Below, in pieces: positions 35,430 through 45,351 of a stretch of DNA of 64,000 nucleotides. Position numbers and translations under genes: made by a program. Every line of letters starts with the position of its first letter. The first letter of the stretch is position 1. The notes beneath the pieces are model-generated. The model had not been told where the DNA came from, made no database searches, and was given only the letters and a program-made list of their open reading frames with translations. Source of the DNA: Ensifer adhaerens (GTDB lineage Bacteria; Pseudomonadota; Alphaproteobacteria; Rhizobiales; Rhizobiaceae); assembly GCF_001270265.1 (NCBI RefSeq), contig NZ_LGAP01000001.1, forward strand, positions 682,001 through 746,000, written 5' to 3'.

Positions 35430-38400
35430 ATGCTGGCTGGCCTTGACCCGAAGAAGATTGTCGCTGCGACGCGTGAAGTCACGATTGGCCCGGTTCCATC
35501 CGGCGCCGAAGCGCTGGTGCTTGCCGATCTGGCGCGTGCCGGTACGCCGGTCGCCTACATCCTCTCGGATGGGCAGCGCATAGCCGATCTGGAGCAGGTC
35601 CTCGGTTTCGTCGCCCCCGATATTCCGGTCCTGACTTTGCCGGGTTGGGATTGCCTTCCCTACGACCGTGTATCGCCGAGTGCTGATACGTCAGCGCGCA
35701 GGCTCGCGGCCCTGAGCGCCTTGATTGCTCACCGCAAGAAGCCGCATGCCGCCATCGTGCTGGTGACGGTCAATGCGGCGCTGCAGAAGATTTCACCGCA
35801 GGATGTGATCGAAAGCCTCGCCTTCTCCGCGCGCCCGGGCAACCAGGTGCGCATGGACGATGTCGCAGCGCGTCTGGAACGCAACGGCTTCGAGCGGGTG
35901 GCCACCGTTCGCGAAGTCGGCGAGTACGCCGTGCGCGGCGGCATCCTCGACGTCTTCGTCCCCGGCAGCGCCGATCCGCTCCGGCTTGATTTCTTCGGCG
36001 ACACGCTTGAGACGATCCGGTCCTTCGATCCGGCCAGCCAGCGCACGACCGGCCAGGTTCGTTCGCTCGACCTCAATCCGATGAGCGAGGTGTCGCTGAC
36101 GCCGGATACCATCAGCCACTTCCGCAAGCAGTATCTGTCGCTCTTCGGCGCCACGACCCGCGATGATGCGCTCTACCAGGCCGTCTCCGAGGGGCGTCGT
36201 TATGCCGGCATGGAACATTGGCTGCCACTCTTCTACGATCGCCTCGAAACCGTGTTCGATTATCTCGACGGCTTCCGCATCGTCACCGATCATCTGGCGC
36301 GGGAAGCCGCCGCCGAACGCTCGAAGCTCATTCTCGATTATTATGACGCACGCCATACGGCGGCATCGCCGGGCAAGTCGCTCGCGACACAGGGCACGCC
36401 CTATAAGCCCGTGCCGCCGGAGTTCCTGTATCTGAACTCTGAAGGATTTTCCGCCGCGCTCGCTGAGCGCAACGCCGTCCGGCTCACGCCCTTCAACGAG
36501 CAGGAAGGCGAGGCCCGCCAGGTCGTTACCGTCGATGCGCGGCAAGGCGTGCGCTGGGCAAAGACGGCTGGCGAAGGCGAGGCCGAGAGCGATCGCGTCA
36601 ACGTCTTCGACCAGGCGGTCAAATACATCGCCGAGAAGCGCTCCAAAGGTCTTAAGGTCGTTATATCAGGCTGGAGCGAGGGGTCTCTCGATCGTCTGCT
36701 GCAGGTGCTGGTGGAACATGGTCTCGGCAACATTCGCCAGATCAAGGCTCTGGCCGACGTCAAGACGTTGAAGCCGGGCGAAGCTGCATCGGCGGTTCTC
36801 AGCCTTGAATCAGGCTTTGAAACGGGCGATCTCGTCGTTATCGGCGAACAGGATATTCTCGGCGACCGCATGGTCCGCCGCTCCAAGCGGCGCAAGCGTG
36901 GTGCCGACTTCATTGCCGAGGTCGCGGGCCTTGATGAAGGCAGCTACGTCGTGCACGCCGAACACGGTATCGGCCGTTTCGTCGGACTCCGCACGATCGA
37001 AGCTGTCGGCGCGCCGCACGACTGCCTTGAGCTCGTTTATGCCGACAACGCCAAGCTCTTCCTCCCGGTCGAAAACATCGAGCTCCTGTCCCGCTACGGT
37101 TCAGAGGGTACGGACGCGATCCTCGACAAGCTTGGCGGCGTCGCCTGGCAGGCCCGCAAGGCGAAGCTCAAGAAGCGTCTGCTCGATATGGCGGGTGGCC
37201 TCATCCGCATCGCAGCCGAGCGCCATACCCGGCATGCACATGTGCTGGTGGCCCAGGATGGCGTCTATGACGAGTTCGTCGCGCGCTTCCCCTATGACGA
37301 GACCGAAGATCAGCTGAACTCGATCGACGCCGTGCGCGAGGATCTCGGCAGCGGCCGGCCGATGGACCGCCTTGTCTGCGGCGACGTCGGCTTCGGCAAG
37401 ACGGAGGTTGCGTTGCGGGCAGCCTTCATTGCGGCAATGAACGGGGTTCAGGTCGCCGTCGTCGTGCCGACGACGTTGCTTGCACGACAGCATTTCAAGA
37501 CATTCACCGAACGTTTTCGTGGCCTGCCGATCCGCATCCAGCAGGCCTCGCGCCTTGTCGGCTCCAAGGAACTGGCGTTGACAAAGAAGGAAGTGGCAGA
37601 CGGCAAGACCGACGTCGTGGTCGGCACCCATGCCCTGCTCGGAACGACGGTCAATTTCGCCAATCTCGGGCTGCTCATCATCGACGAGGAGCAGCATTTC
37701 GGCGTCAAGCACAAGGAACGGCTGAAGGACTTGAAGTCGGACGTGCATGTGCTGACGCTGTCGGCGACACCGATCCCGCGCACGCTGCAACTGGCGTTGA
37801 CCGGAGTGCGCGAACTGTCGCTCATCACGACGCCGCCTGTCGACCGCATGGCGGTCCGCACCTTCATCTCGCCGTTCGACGCGCTGGTGATCCGCGAGAC
37901 CTTGATGCGGGAGCATTATCGTGGCGGCCAGAGCTTCTATGTCTGCCCGCGCCTCAGCGACCTCTCGGAGATCCATGATTTCCTGAAATCCGACCTGCCG
38001 GAGCTGAAAGTTGCCGTCGCCCATGGCCAGATGCCGGCAACGGAGCTCGAAGACATCATGAACGCCTTTTATGAGGGGCGCTATGACGTGCTGCTGTCGA
38101 CGACCATCGTCGAATCCGGTCTCGATGTGCCGACGGCCAATACCTTGATCGTGCATCGCGCCGACATGTTCGGTCTGGCGCAGCTTTATCAGCTTCGCGG
38201 CCGCGTCGGTCGTTCGAAGGTGCGCGCCTTTGCGCTGTTCACACTGCCGGTCAACAAGACGCTGACGGCGACAGCCGAGCGACGGTTGAAGGTGTTGCAG
38301 TCACTCGATACGCTCGGCGCCGGCTTCCAGCTGGCAAGCCACGACCTCGACATCCGCGGCGCCGGCAACCTGCTTGGCGAAGAACAGTCCGGTCATATCA

Positions 38401-38939
38401 AGGAAGTCGGATTTGAGCTCTATCAGCAGATGCTCGAGGAAGCGGTCGCAGAACTCAAGGGCGAGGAAGAGGTTCACGATACCGGCTGGTCGCCGCAGAT
38501 CTCTGTCGGCACGCCGGTGATGATCCCGGAGCACTATGTGCCGGATCTGCATCTGCGGCTCGGTCTTTACCGCCGCCTGGGCGAGTTGACGGACCTCAAG
38601 GAGATCGACGGTTTCGGCGCGGAGATGATCGACCGCTTCGGCCCGCTGCCGATCGAGGTGCAGCACCTCCTGAAGATCGTCTATATCAAGTCGCTCTGCC
38701 GGACGGCCAATGTCGAAAAGCTCGATGCCGGTCCGAAGGGCGTGGTCGTGCAGCTCCGCAACAAGGAATTCCCGAACCCTGCAGCGCTGGTTGGCTACAT
38801 CGCCAAGCAGGGCACACTGGCGAAGATCAGGCCGGATCATAGCATCTTCTTCCAGCGCGAGCTGGTTACGCCTGAAAAGCGCCTGTCGGGCGCGGCGATG
38901 GTGATGACGCAGCTCGCAGGATTGGCGAAACAGGCATAA
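35430..38939 (+). CDS. mfd: Transcription-repair coupling factor Mfd
   Basis: 1169 aa. The order of domains is standard: UvrB-homology module (about 1-350, GWDCLPYDRVSPSADTSARR), RNA polymerase-interacting CarD-like domain (about 490-560, GSYVVHAEHGIGRFVGLRTI), translocase domains with GDVGFGKTEVALRA, IIDEEQHFG and LSATPIPRTLQL, and the C-terminal TRCF domain. It removes RNA polymerase stalled at lesions and recruits UvrA. Full length with no visible lesions. Preceded by sdhE. Confidence 0.98.
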   Translation: MLAGLDPKKIVAATREVTIGPVPSGAEALVLADLARAGTPVAYILSDGQRIADLEQVLGFVAPDIPVLTLPGWDCLPYDRVSPSADTSARRLAALSALIAHRKKPHAAIVLVTVNAALQKISPQDVIESLAFSARPGNQVRMDDVAARLERNGFERVATVREVGEYAVRGGILDVFVPGSADPLRLDFFGDTLETIRSFDPASQRTTGQVRSLDLNPMSEVSLTPDTISHFRKQYLSLFGATTRDDALYQAVSEGRRYAGMEHWLPLFYDRLETVFDYLDGFRIVTDHLAREAAAERSKLILDYYDARHTAASPGKSLATQGTPYKPVPPEFLYLNSEGFSAALAERNAVRLTPFNEQEGEARQVVTVDARQGVRWAKTAGEGEAESDRVNVFDQAVKYIAEKRSKGLKVVISGWSEGSLDRLLQVLVEHGLGNIRQIKALADVKTLKPGEAASAVLSLESGFETGDLVVIGEQDILGDRMVRRSKRRKRGADFIAEVAGLDEGSYVVHAEHGIGRFVGLRTIEAVGAPHDCLELVYADNAKLFLPVENIELLSRYGSEGTDAILDKLGGVAWQARKAKLKKRLLDMAGGLIRIAAERHTRHAHVLVAQDGVYDEFVARFPYDETEDQLNSIDAVREDLGSGRPMDRLVCGDVGFGKTEVALRAAFIAAMNGVQVAVVVPTTLLARQHFKTFTERFRGLPIRIQQASRLVGSKELALTKKEVADGKTDVVVGTHALLGTTVNFANLGLLIIDEEQHFGVKHKERLKDLKSDVHVLTLSATPIPRTLQLALTGVRELSLITTPPVDRMAVRTFISPFDALVIRETLMREHYRGGQSFYVCPRLSDLSEIHDFLKSDLPELKVAVAHGQMPATELEDIMNAFYEGRYDVLLSTTIVESGLDVPTANTLIVHRADMFGLAQLYQLRGRVGRSKVRAFALFTLPVNKTLTATAERRLKVLQSLDTLGAGFQLASHDLDIRGAGNLLGEEQSGHIKEVGFELYQQMLEEAVAELKGEEEVHDTGWSPQISVGTPVMIPEHYVPDLHLRLGLYRRLGELTDLKEIDGFGAEMIDRFGPLPIEVQHLLKIVYIKSLCRTANVEKLDAGPKGVVVQLRNKEFPNPAALVGYIAKQGTLAKIRPDHSIFFQRELVTPEKRLSGAAMVMTQLAGLAKQA

Positions 38940-38944
38940 TCACG

Positions 38945-38973
38945 TTCACGCCGCCGCCCAGTGGCGGCGTGAA
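38945..38973. terminator. Convergent hairpin between mfd and frnE-like gene
   Basis: TTCACGCCGCC (38945-38955), loop GCCCAGT, GGCGGCGTGAA (38963-38973): an 11-bp perfect stem in the 49-bp gap between convergent genes. T runs are weak on both sides, so termination efficiency is uncertain, but position and strength suggest a shared terminator. Confidence 0.6.
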
Positions 38974-38988
38974 AGAACTTCAGCCATG

Positions 38989-39654
38989 CTAATTCGGCGC
39001 GCCGCTCGCTTTCATCTGAGCGATTTCGCGCAAGGCGTTGCTGAGCACGTCGACCGATTGCGCACCCATCACGGCATATTGCCCGTCGAGGATGAAGCAG
39101 GGGACGCCGGTCACGCCCATTTCGCGCGCCATGCCGATCTCTTCCCTGACGGCATCCTTGTCGGCATCCGAGTTGAGGAGCGCCGCGATCACTGGTCGGT
39201 CGAGGCCGGCCTCGGCGGCGATATCGAGCAGAACCGACTGATCGCCGACATTGCGGCCCTCCTCGAAATTCGCCTTGAAGAGCAGGCCGACGACGGCCGA
39301 CTGCGCCACTTCGCCATTGGTCGCTGCCCATCGAATGAGCCGGTGCGCGTCGAGCGTGTTCGGGCTGATCTTCACGGCATCAAAATCGAAGGCGATGCCA
39401 TCGGCATTGCCGAGTGCGTTCAGCGTTTCATGTGCTCGGTCGACCGCTGCCTGACCGCCGAGCTTGGCGGCGAGATGTTGCTTGTGATCCACGCCTTCCG
39501 GCGGAAGGTCGGGGTTGAGCTGGTAGGGGCGCCACTGTATGGCGACCTGTACTTCCGAGCGGACATTGGCGATCGCCTGATCGAGTCTGGCCTTGCCGAG
39601 ATAGCACCAGGGGCAGACGACGTCGGAGACGATATCGATGCTGACGGTTTGCAT
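38989..39654 (-). CDS. DsbA family oxidoreductase, FrnE-like
   Basis: 221 aa from ATG 39654. A thioredoxin fold with an inserted helical domain carries the CPWC active site at residues 14-17 (SDVVCPWCYLGK). The cis-proline region is VTGVPCFILDGQYAVMGAQS. There is no signal peptide, which fits the cytoplasmic FrnE group of DsbA-like proteins (disulfide isomerases linked to oxidative stress) rather than periplasmic DsbA. The frame extends to 39705, but the shorter start matches the family N-terminus. A RIME-like element sits in its upstream region. Confidence 0.9.
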   Translation of the reverse strand: MQTVSIDIVSDVVCPWCYLGKARLDQAIANVRSEVQVAIQWRPYQLNPDLPPEGVDHKQHLAAKLGGQAAVDRAHETLNALGNADGIAFDFDAVKISPNTLDAHRLIRWAATNGEVAQSAVVGLLFKANFEEGRNVGDQSVLLDIAAEAGLDRPVIAALLNSDADKDAVREEIGMAREMGVTGVPCFILDGQYAVMGAQSVDVLSNALREIAQMKASGAPN

Positions 39655-39727
39655 GATGTAGGTGCCTTTCCTCTTGGACAAAGCTGCGAGATAAGCCGGT
39701 TCCAACAGGCTTTCAGTGCGTTACCTT

Positions 39728-39835
39728 CTGCATGTTTTATCCCTAAATCGCATTCGATTTAAGGATAAAACATGCAGCAATTCAAAGTGCTACAGCGACC
39801 TTGGCGCGTCTGATAAAACGCGCGGCTCTGTAGAG
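39728..39835. repeat. RIME-like palindromic intergenic element
   Basis: About 108 bp made of two large palindromes. The first (39728-39777) has 23-bp arms starting CTGCATGTTTTATCC, one mismatch and loop CATT. The second (39790-39833) has outer arms CTACAG/CTGTAG and an inner GCGCGT/ACGCGC hairpin. Size and two-palindrome design fit the Rhizobium-specific intergenic mosaic element (RIME) known from Sinorhizobium and related rhizobia. It lies after the stop of the peptide-binding gene and 74 bp before the frnE-like start, so it could shape the mRNA between them. Confidence 0.85.
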
Positions 39836-39847
39836 GGAGCCGACCCT

Positions 39848-41662
39848 TTATTGGACGTTCTCGTCCCACCATGCGGGCAACTGGTAGCCGTAGAGAGGTA
39901 CGGCGGCCGGCCGGCCGATATGCTTGCGCCGCGCGACCCACTGGGCATCCAGATGGTAGAGCGGCACAAGATAGGAATTGTTGATCAGCAACCGGTCATG
40001 GGCACGAACGGCCGCAGTGAAATCCTCTGTCGTTCTGGCCTGCAGGATATTTTCGACCATCCGGTCGACGTCCTTGTCGGCAACGCCGGCAAAGTTGTCG
40101 CTGCCCTGACGATCGCGCGACTGCGAGGTCCAGCGCCCGACCTGCTCGATGCCCGGCGAGAGCGTGGAGGGGAACGACTTGATGATGACGTCGTAGTCGA
40201 ACGACTGGCTGCGCTGCTGATACTGCGAATCGTCGACCGTGCGCACGGAGGCCTTGATGCCGAGCGGCGCCAGGAAGCGCTGGTAAGCAAGGGCGATCTT
40301 CTCCTGGCCGGCATTCTGGCTCATGATCTCGAAGGCGAGCGGCGCCCCCTTGGCATCGACCATCTTGCCGTCCTTGATCTGATAACCGGCCTCGCGCAGG
40401 AGCGAGACGGCGACGCGCAGCACATTGCGGTCGCGGCCCGATGCATCCGTCACCGGCAACCGATATGTACCGTCGAGGATCGCCGGGTTGATGTGTTCGC
40501 GCACGTCACCGATCAGCCCGAGTTCGCGGTCGTCCGCCGCGGCGCCCAGGAACGAAAGTGCCGAGTTCTGCCAATAGCTTTGGGTCCGCGTATAGGCGCT
40601 GTCGAACAGGTTCTTGTTGACCCACTCGAAGTCGAACACCAGCGCCAACCCCTGGCGGAGCTTGAGGTTGTCAAACATCGGCTTGCGCGTGTTGAAGACG
40701 ATGCCGAGCATGCCCGACGGCGTTTTCGGCGTGAAAGTCTCCTTGACGACGTCACCGGAGCGAACAGCGGGAAAATCGTAGCCGCGCGCCCATTTCGTGG
40801 CGCTGCCCTCCGGGTAGATGTCGATTTCGCCCTTCTTGAAGGCTTCGAAGAGGGAGTTCTCCTGGAGGAAGTACTCGACGGAGATCTCGTCGTAGTTGTC
40901 GAACCCGACTTTCGAAGGCAGGTTCTTTGCCCAATAGTCCGGGTTGCGGCGATAGACGATGCGTTCGCCCGGTTTTACCTCGGCAACGCGATAGGGGCCT
41001 GAACCAAGCGGGGCTTTAAGCGTCGTCTGGTCGAAGGTCGCCACGTCGGTTGCATGTTTCGGCAGGACTGGAGAAAGTCCAAGCAACAGCGGCAGTTCGC
41101 GGTCAGCATCTTCGTTGAAGGTGAAGCGGACGCTGAGGTCGCCGACCTTTTCGAGTTTGGCCACCTTCGCCATGCGGTTGGCGAAGGGAACCCGACCCTT
41201 GTCGCGCATCAGCTCGAAGGTGAAGATGACATCGTCCGCTGTTACCGGTTGCCCATCGGCCCAGCGCGCATCGGGATTGATGTTGAACTGAATGAACGTC
41301 CGGTCGTCGTCCCATTCCACCGTCTGGGCGAGCAGGCCGTACATCGTGAACGGTTCGTCGCGGGAGCGCTGCATCAGCGATTCGTAGACGAGATTGCCGT
41401 ATTCCGGATCCCACATGCCGCGCGCCGTCGTGCGCATGCTCTTCAGGATGAAAGGGTTGAGGCTATCGAAGGTCCCGACCACGCCGTAGGAAATCTTGCC
41501 GCCCTTCTTTACATCGGGATTGACGTAGGGGAAGCTCTTGAAATCCGCGGGCAGGGCGGGCTCCCCGTGCATCGAAATGGCGTGCACGGGAGCGGCCGTC
41601 GCGGCGCCACCGAATGCGGTTGCGGCCAACAGGATGGCCAGACCGGAAAGAATTGTGCGCAA
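39848..41662 (-). CDS. Extracellular solute-binding protein family 5 (YejA-like)
   Basis: 604 aa. A Sec signal peptide (about 1-23, ending TAA) precedes a large family-5 binding protein. FPYVNPDVKKGGKISYGVVG with FDSLNPFIL, and WADGQPVTADDVIFTFELM, are hallmarks of the YejA branch that binds oligopeptides and some peptide antibiotics in the periplasm. No permease or ATPase genes adjoin it, so it is an orphan in this window that must work with components encoded elsewhere. No clear T-run terminator follows, but the RIME-like palindromes do. Confidence 0.9.
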   Translation of the reverse strand: MRTILSGLAILLAATAFGGAATAAPVHAISMHGEPALPADFKSFPYVNPDVKKGGKISYGVVGTFDSLNPFILKSMRTTARGMWDPEYGNLVYESLMQRSRDEPFTMYGLLAQTVEWDDDRTFIQFNINPDARWADGQPVTADDVIFTFELMRDKGRVPFANRMAKVAKLEKVGDLSVRFTFNEDADRELPLLLGLSPVLPKHATDVATFDQTTLKAPLGSGPYRVAEVKPGERIVYRRNPDYWAKNLPSKVGFDNYDEISVEYFLQENSLFEAFKKGEIDIYPEGSATKWARGYDFPAVRSGDVVKETFTPKTPSGMLGIVFNTRKPMFDNLKLRQGLALVFDFEWVNKNLFDSAYTRTQSYWQNSALSFLGAAADDRELGLIGDVREHINPAILDGTYRLPVTDASGRDRNVLRVAVSLLREAGYQIKDGKMVDAKGAPLAFEIMSQNAGQEKIALAYQRFLAPLGIKASVRTVDDSQYQQRSQSFDYDVIIKSFPSTLSPGIEQVGRWTSQSRDRQGSDNFAGVADKDVDRMVENILQARTTEDFTAAVRAHDRLLINNSYLVPLYHLDAQWVARRKHIGRPAAVPLYGYQLPAWWDENVQ

Positions 41663-41933
41663 CGTTATCTCCAGTGAAGTGGCATTTGGCCGATTCCCGG
41701 CACGTTACCAATGCCGGTCGACAATTCCAACCGACGCTATACCCAAATTCCGGCAGGCAAGAGGTCAAAAAAAAGCAAGAAACACTGGATAAACCGTACG
41801 AGCCAATGTAACAGGTGTTTCCGGAAACGGGGTCATGCATTTGCCTTATTTGGCCAACAGGACAACGGCGGCTGACGATACTCACCTGCGGAACGAATTG
41901 TTCCGTTACCGGATTTCAGGAGACGGAATCACA

Positions 41934-42563
41934 ATGATCTTCAAGTCGAACTTCACCAAACGTGCGGGACTGGCAACGCTGGCGCTCTCTGTAGCAGCTG
42001 CGGGTGTTCCGGGCGTTGCATCTGCCCAGCAGGCAGGTGGCAAGCCCCCGCAGGGTTGGTTCAAGGTCTGCACCAAGCAGGAAGACAACGATGTCTGCAT
42101 CGTTCAGAACCTGCTGACGGCAAACAACGGTCAGCTCATTACCGCAGTGGGCCTCATCACCGTCACGGGCAAGGTCAATCGCAAGGTTCTGCAGATCTCG
42201 GTTCCGTCCGCGCGGCTGATCCCGACCGGCGTTCAGATGCAGATCGACGGCGGCAAGCCGGTGAAGCTCGACTACGCCATCTGCATGCCTGACAAGTGCG
42301 TGGCTGAGGCTCCGCTGTCCGACCAGCTGATCGCAAGCCTGAAGAAGGGTAACGAGGTGGTCTTCACCTCCGTCAACTTCCAGCGCGCTCCGAACCCGAT
42401 CAAGATGGGCCTCGAAGGCTTTACCGGCATTTTCGACGGCGAGCCGATCGAACAGTCGCAGCTCGAAGAGCGTCAGCGCCTGCTGCAGGAAGAAATGCAG
42501 AAGAAGGCTGAAGATGCGCGCAAGAAGCTTGAAGAAGCCCAGAAGGCCGCAAAGCAGAACTAA
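41934..42563 (+). CDS. Invasion-associated locus B (IalB) family protein
   Basis: 209 aa. A signal peptide (about 1-31; LATLALSVAAAG..ASAQQ) is followed by the IalB domain GWFKVCTKQEDNDVCIVQN, with cysteine pairs later (ICMPDKCVAEAPL). A charged helical tail of about 35 residues (QLEERQRLLQEEMQKK..) looks like a coiled coil. The family is named for a Bartonella invasion gene but is widespread in Rhizobiales with unclear function in the envelope. ATG 41934 after AGGAGACGG is preferred over the open frame from 41835. A strong terminator follows. Confidence 0.9.
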   Translation: MIFKSNFTKRAGLATLALSVAAAGVPGVASAQQAGGKPPQGWFKVCTKQEDNDVCIVQNLLTANNGQLITAVGLITVTGKVNRKVLQISVPSARLIPTGVQMQIDGGKPVKLDYAICMPDKCVAEAPLSDQLIASLKKGNEVVFTSVNFQRAPNPIKMGLEGFTGIFDGEPIEQSQLEERQRLLQEEMQKKAEDARKKLEEAQKAAKQN

Positions 42564-42590
42564 GCCCTTCGGCTCACGTCAAGAATAAAG

Positions 42591-42619
42591 AAACGCCCGG
42601 ACGAAGTCCGGGCGTTTTT
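42591..42619. terminator. Bidirectional intrinsic terminator between ialB-like and hspQ genes
   Basis: AAACGCCCGGAC, loop GAA, GTCCGGGCGTTTTT: a 12-bp stem with a T run on the plus strand and a T-rich stretch (TTTCTTTATT) on the minus strand. It sits between the convergent ialB-like gene and hspQ. Confidence 0.88.
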
Positions 42620-42648
42620 CATTTGAGCGAGTGCAACAGGCCAAGCCA

Positions 42649-42978
42649 CTAGTGGCGGAACGTCACCTTGGGCTTGTAGTGCCCGATGTCGTCCTTCTCG
42701 AACAGGGCGTCGACTTGGGCGTGGCGTATCGGCCGATCGCTTTCGTCGGATACCAGGTTCTGTTCGGACACATAGGCGACATACTCGCTGTCGTCGTTCT
42801 CGGCGAACAGGTGGTAGAAGGGCTGATCCTTGCTTGGGCGGATCTCCTGGGGGATGGCATTCCACCATTCCTCGGTGTTTGCGTATTCCGGATCAACGTC
42901 GAAGACGACGCCGCGGAACGGGAAAACCCGATGGCGAACCACCTGTCCGATCTCGAATTTCGCGTTTCTCTGTTTCAT
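42649..42978 (-). CDS. hspQ: Heat shock protein HspQ
   Basis: 109 aa. HspQ/YccV-type protein with QVVRHRVFPFRGVVFDVDP, EEWWNAIPQEIRPSKDQPFY and YVAYVSEQNLV. In enterobacteria HspQ binds hemimethylated DNA and acts as a specificity adaptor of Lon protease; the latter role may apply here. ATG 42978 is chosen over ATG 42990 because an AAAGG site abuts the latter and the family N-terminus is MKQRxAKF. It is convergent with the ialB-like gene and follows glnA across a terminator. Confidence 0.92.
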   Translation of the reverse strand: MKQRNAKFEIGQVVRHRVFPFRGVVFDVDPEYANTEEWWNAIPQEIRPSKDQPFYHLFAENDDSEYVAYVSEQNLVSDESDRPIRHAQVDALFEKDDIGHYKPKVTFRH

Positions 42979-43100
42979 GACGCAACACATCCTTTCAAGG
43001 GATTATCTGGGTTGCCAAACCCAAAACATCAATAGGGTGCCATGCACGGCTTCGTGTACGCCTGCCTCGTCCTCTTCCGCTTCGCGGCAGCATGCCCCCC

Positions 43101-43141
43101 AAAAAACAAGCCGGCGGGGCTCCTTGAACCCCGCCGGCTTG
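43101..43141 (-). terminator. Rho-independent terminator of glnBA
   Basis: On the minus strand CAAGCCGGCGGGG pairs with CCCCGCCGGCTTG, followed by TTTTTT (plus-strand A run at 43101-43106). It lies about 55 bp after the glnA stop. Confidence 0.9.
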
Positions 43142-43193
43142 CCGCGTCTCGCTTTCAGACCGGGCGCGGCATCCGCCGCCCGGCCCGTCGGTC

Positions 43194-44603
43194 TTAGACC
43201 GAGTAGTACATGTCGTACTCGACCGGGTGCGGGGTCATATCGTAACGCATGACTTCCTGCATCTTCAGTTCGATGAAGGAATCGATCTGATCGTCGTCGA
43301 AGACGCCGCCGGCGGTCAGGTATTTGCGATCCTTGTCGAGGCTTTCGAGCGCTTCGCGCAGCGAGCCGCAAACGGTCGGGATCTTCTTCAGTTCCTTCGG
43401 CGGCAGGTCATAGAGGTCCTTGTCCATGGCCTTGCCGGGATGCAACTTGTTCTTGATGCCGTCGAGGCCGGCCATCAGCATCGCTGCGAAGGCGAGGTAG
43501 GGGTTGGCGGTCGGATCCGGGAAGCGGACTTCGACGCGCTTGGCCTTCGGGTTGGTGCCGAACGGAATGCGGCACGAAGCCGAACGGTTGCGGGCGGAGT
43601 AGGCGAGCAGGACCGGGGCTTCGTAGCCCGGGACGAGACGCTTGTAGGAGTTCGTCGACGGGTTGGTGAAGGCGTTCAACGACTTCGCATGCTTGATGAT
43701 GCCGCCGATGAAGTAGAGGCAGCTTTCCGACAGGCCGGCATATTCGTCGCCTGCGAAGGTCGGTTTGCCGTCCTTCCAGATCGACAGGTGCACGTGCATG
43801 CCCGAGCCGTTGTCGCCGAAGATCGGCTTCGGCATGAAGGTTGCGGTCTTGCCGTAGGCATTGGCAACCTGGTGCACGACGTACTTGTAGATCTGCATCT
43901 TGTCGGCGTTGCGAACCAGCGCGTCGAACTTGACGCCGAGTTCGTGCTGGGCAGCCGCCACTTCATGGTGATGCTTTTCGACCGTCACGCCCATTTCGGA
44001 GAGAACCGTCAGCATTTCGGAGCGCATGTCCTGGCAGCTGTCGATCGGCGGGACCGGGAAATAGCCGCCCTTGACGCGCGGGCGGTGACCAAGGTTGCCG
44101 GTCTCATAGTCGGTGTCGTCGTTGGACGGCAGTTCCGAGGAGTCGAGCTTGAAGCCGGTGTTATACGGATCGGCCTTGTACTTGACGTCGTCGAAGACGA
44201 AGAATTCGGCTTCCGGGCCGACAAAGACGGTGTCGCCGATCCCGGAGGCCTTGAGGTAGGCTTCGGCCTTCTTCGCCGTGCCGCGCGGGTCGCGGTTGTA
44301 GGATTCGCCCGAAACCGGATCGAGAATGTCGCAGATGATGACCATCGTCGACTGCGCGAAGAACGGGTCCATATGCGCTGTTTCCGGATCGGGCATCAGC
44401 ACCATGTCAGACTCGTTGATCGCCTTCCAGCCGCCAATCGAGGAGCCGTCGAACATGACGCCGTCGGCGAACATGTCTTCGTCGACACAGACGACGTCCA
44501 TCGTTACGTGCTGCAGCTTGCCCTTGGGGTCGGTAAAGCGCAGGTCGACGAACTTGACGTCGTTGTCCTTGATTTGCTTCAGAATATCGCTTGCAGTCGT
44601 CAT
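43194..44603 (-). CDS. glnA: Glutamine synthetase type I
   Basis: 469 aa dodecameric enzyme that makes glutamine from glutamate, ammonia and ATP. Visible are [16 protein letters not shown], the glutamate/metal site [12 protein letters not shown], the ATP-site [16 protein letters not shown], and NRSASCRIP. The adenylylation tyrosine is in DLYDLPPKE at residue 398, so GlnE control is expected. It follows glnB by 66 bp, the usual rhizobial glnBA order, and ends at a terminator. Confidence 0.98.
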   Translation of the reverse strand: MTTASDILKQIKDNDVKFVDLRFTDPKGKLQHVTMDVVCVDEDMFADGVMFDGSSIGGWKAINESDMVLMPDPETAHMDPFFAQSTMVIICDILDPVSGESYNRDPRGTAKKAEAYLKASGIGDTVFVGPEAEFFVFDDVKYKADPYNTGFKLDSSELPSNDDTDYETGNLGHRPRVKGGYFPVPPIDSCQDMRSEMLTVLSEMGVTVEKHHHEVAAAQHELGVKFDALVRNADKMQIYKYVVHQVANAYGKTATFMPKPIFGDNGSGMHVHLSIWKDGKPTFAGDEYAGLSESCLYFIGGIIKHAKSLNAFTNPSTNSYKRLVPGYEAPVLLAYSARNRSASCRIPFGTNPKAKRVEVRFPDPTANPYLAFAAMLMAGLDGIKNKLHPGKAMDKDLYDLPPKELKKIPTVCGSLREALESLDKDRKYLTAGGVFDDDQIDSFIELKMQEVMRYDMTPHPVEYDMYYSV

Positions 44604-44669
44604 TTTCCGTAATTCCCTGTGTGAGATGACGAGGTTTGAAAAGTGGCAGGGCCGAGCGGCCCTTGAGGA

Positions 44670-45062
<393 letters not shown>

Positions 45063-45091
45063 TCAATATGCACGTTGCATGCCAGTTTTTC

Positions 45092-45108
45092 TGCAAAATG
45101 ATTGCCAA
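45092..45108 (-). promoter_or_regulatory. Sigma-54 (RpoN) -24/-12 promoter for glnBA
   Basis: The minus strand reads TTGGCAATCATTTTGCA: the invariant GG and GC are exactly 10 nt apart and the sequence fits TGGCAC-N5-TTGC. It lies 84-100 bp upstream of the glnB ATG in the 343-bp glnB-nnrD gap, which is AT-richer than its surroundings. A GTGCAAATGCAC dyad at 45270-45281, about 160 bp upstream, lies at a typical enhancer distance but does not match the NtrC consensus orientation well. nnrD's own promoter must also lie here. Confidence 0.8.
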
Positions 45109-45351
45109 GCGGCAAAATTTCTTGCCGTCGCGGGGTGGGGGCTGCTTTGCATACCTTTGCCACCAGGCAATCTGCCTATTTTTTATGAGTTTTCCGCCGG
45201 TGTCGCCGGGTTTGAGATGATAGTCGCGCCATTGGGGGCGATGCAGCACGTTATTTGAGCAATATTTATGTGCAAATGCACGAATTATGAGCATGTGGCA
45301 TTTCGTGTGTGCCACTTGCCGAAGACCGGTGCAGAGGGATAAGTCTGAGAT

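Noticed and set aside
43227-44612. 461-codon plus-strand ORF
   Set aside because: Antisense to glnA, which is intact.
45270-45281. GTGCAAATGCAC dyad as an NtrC enhancer of glnBA
   Set aside because: The half-sites are in the opposite order to the NtrC consensus GCAC..GTGC, so I note only its position.
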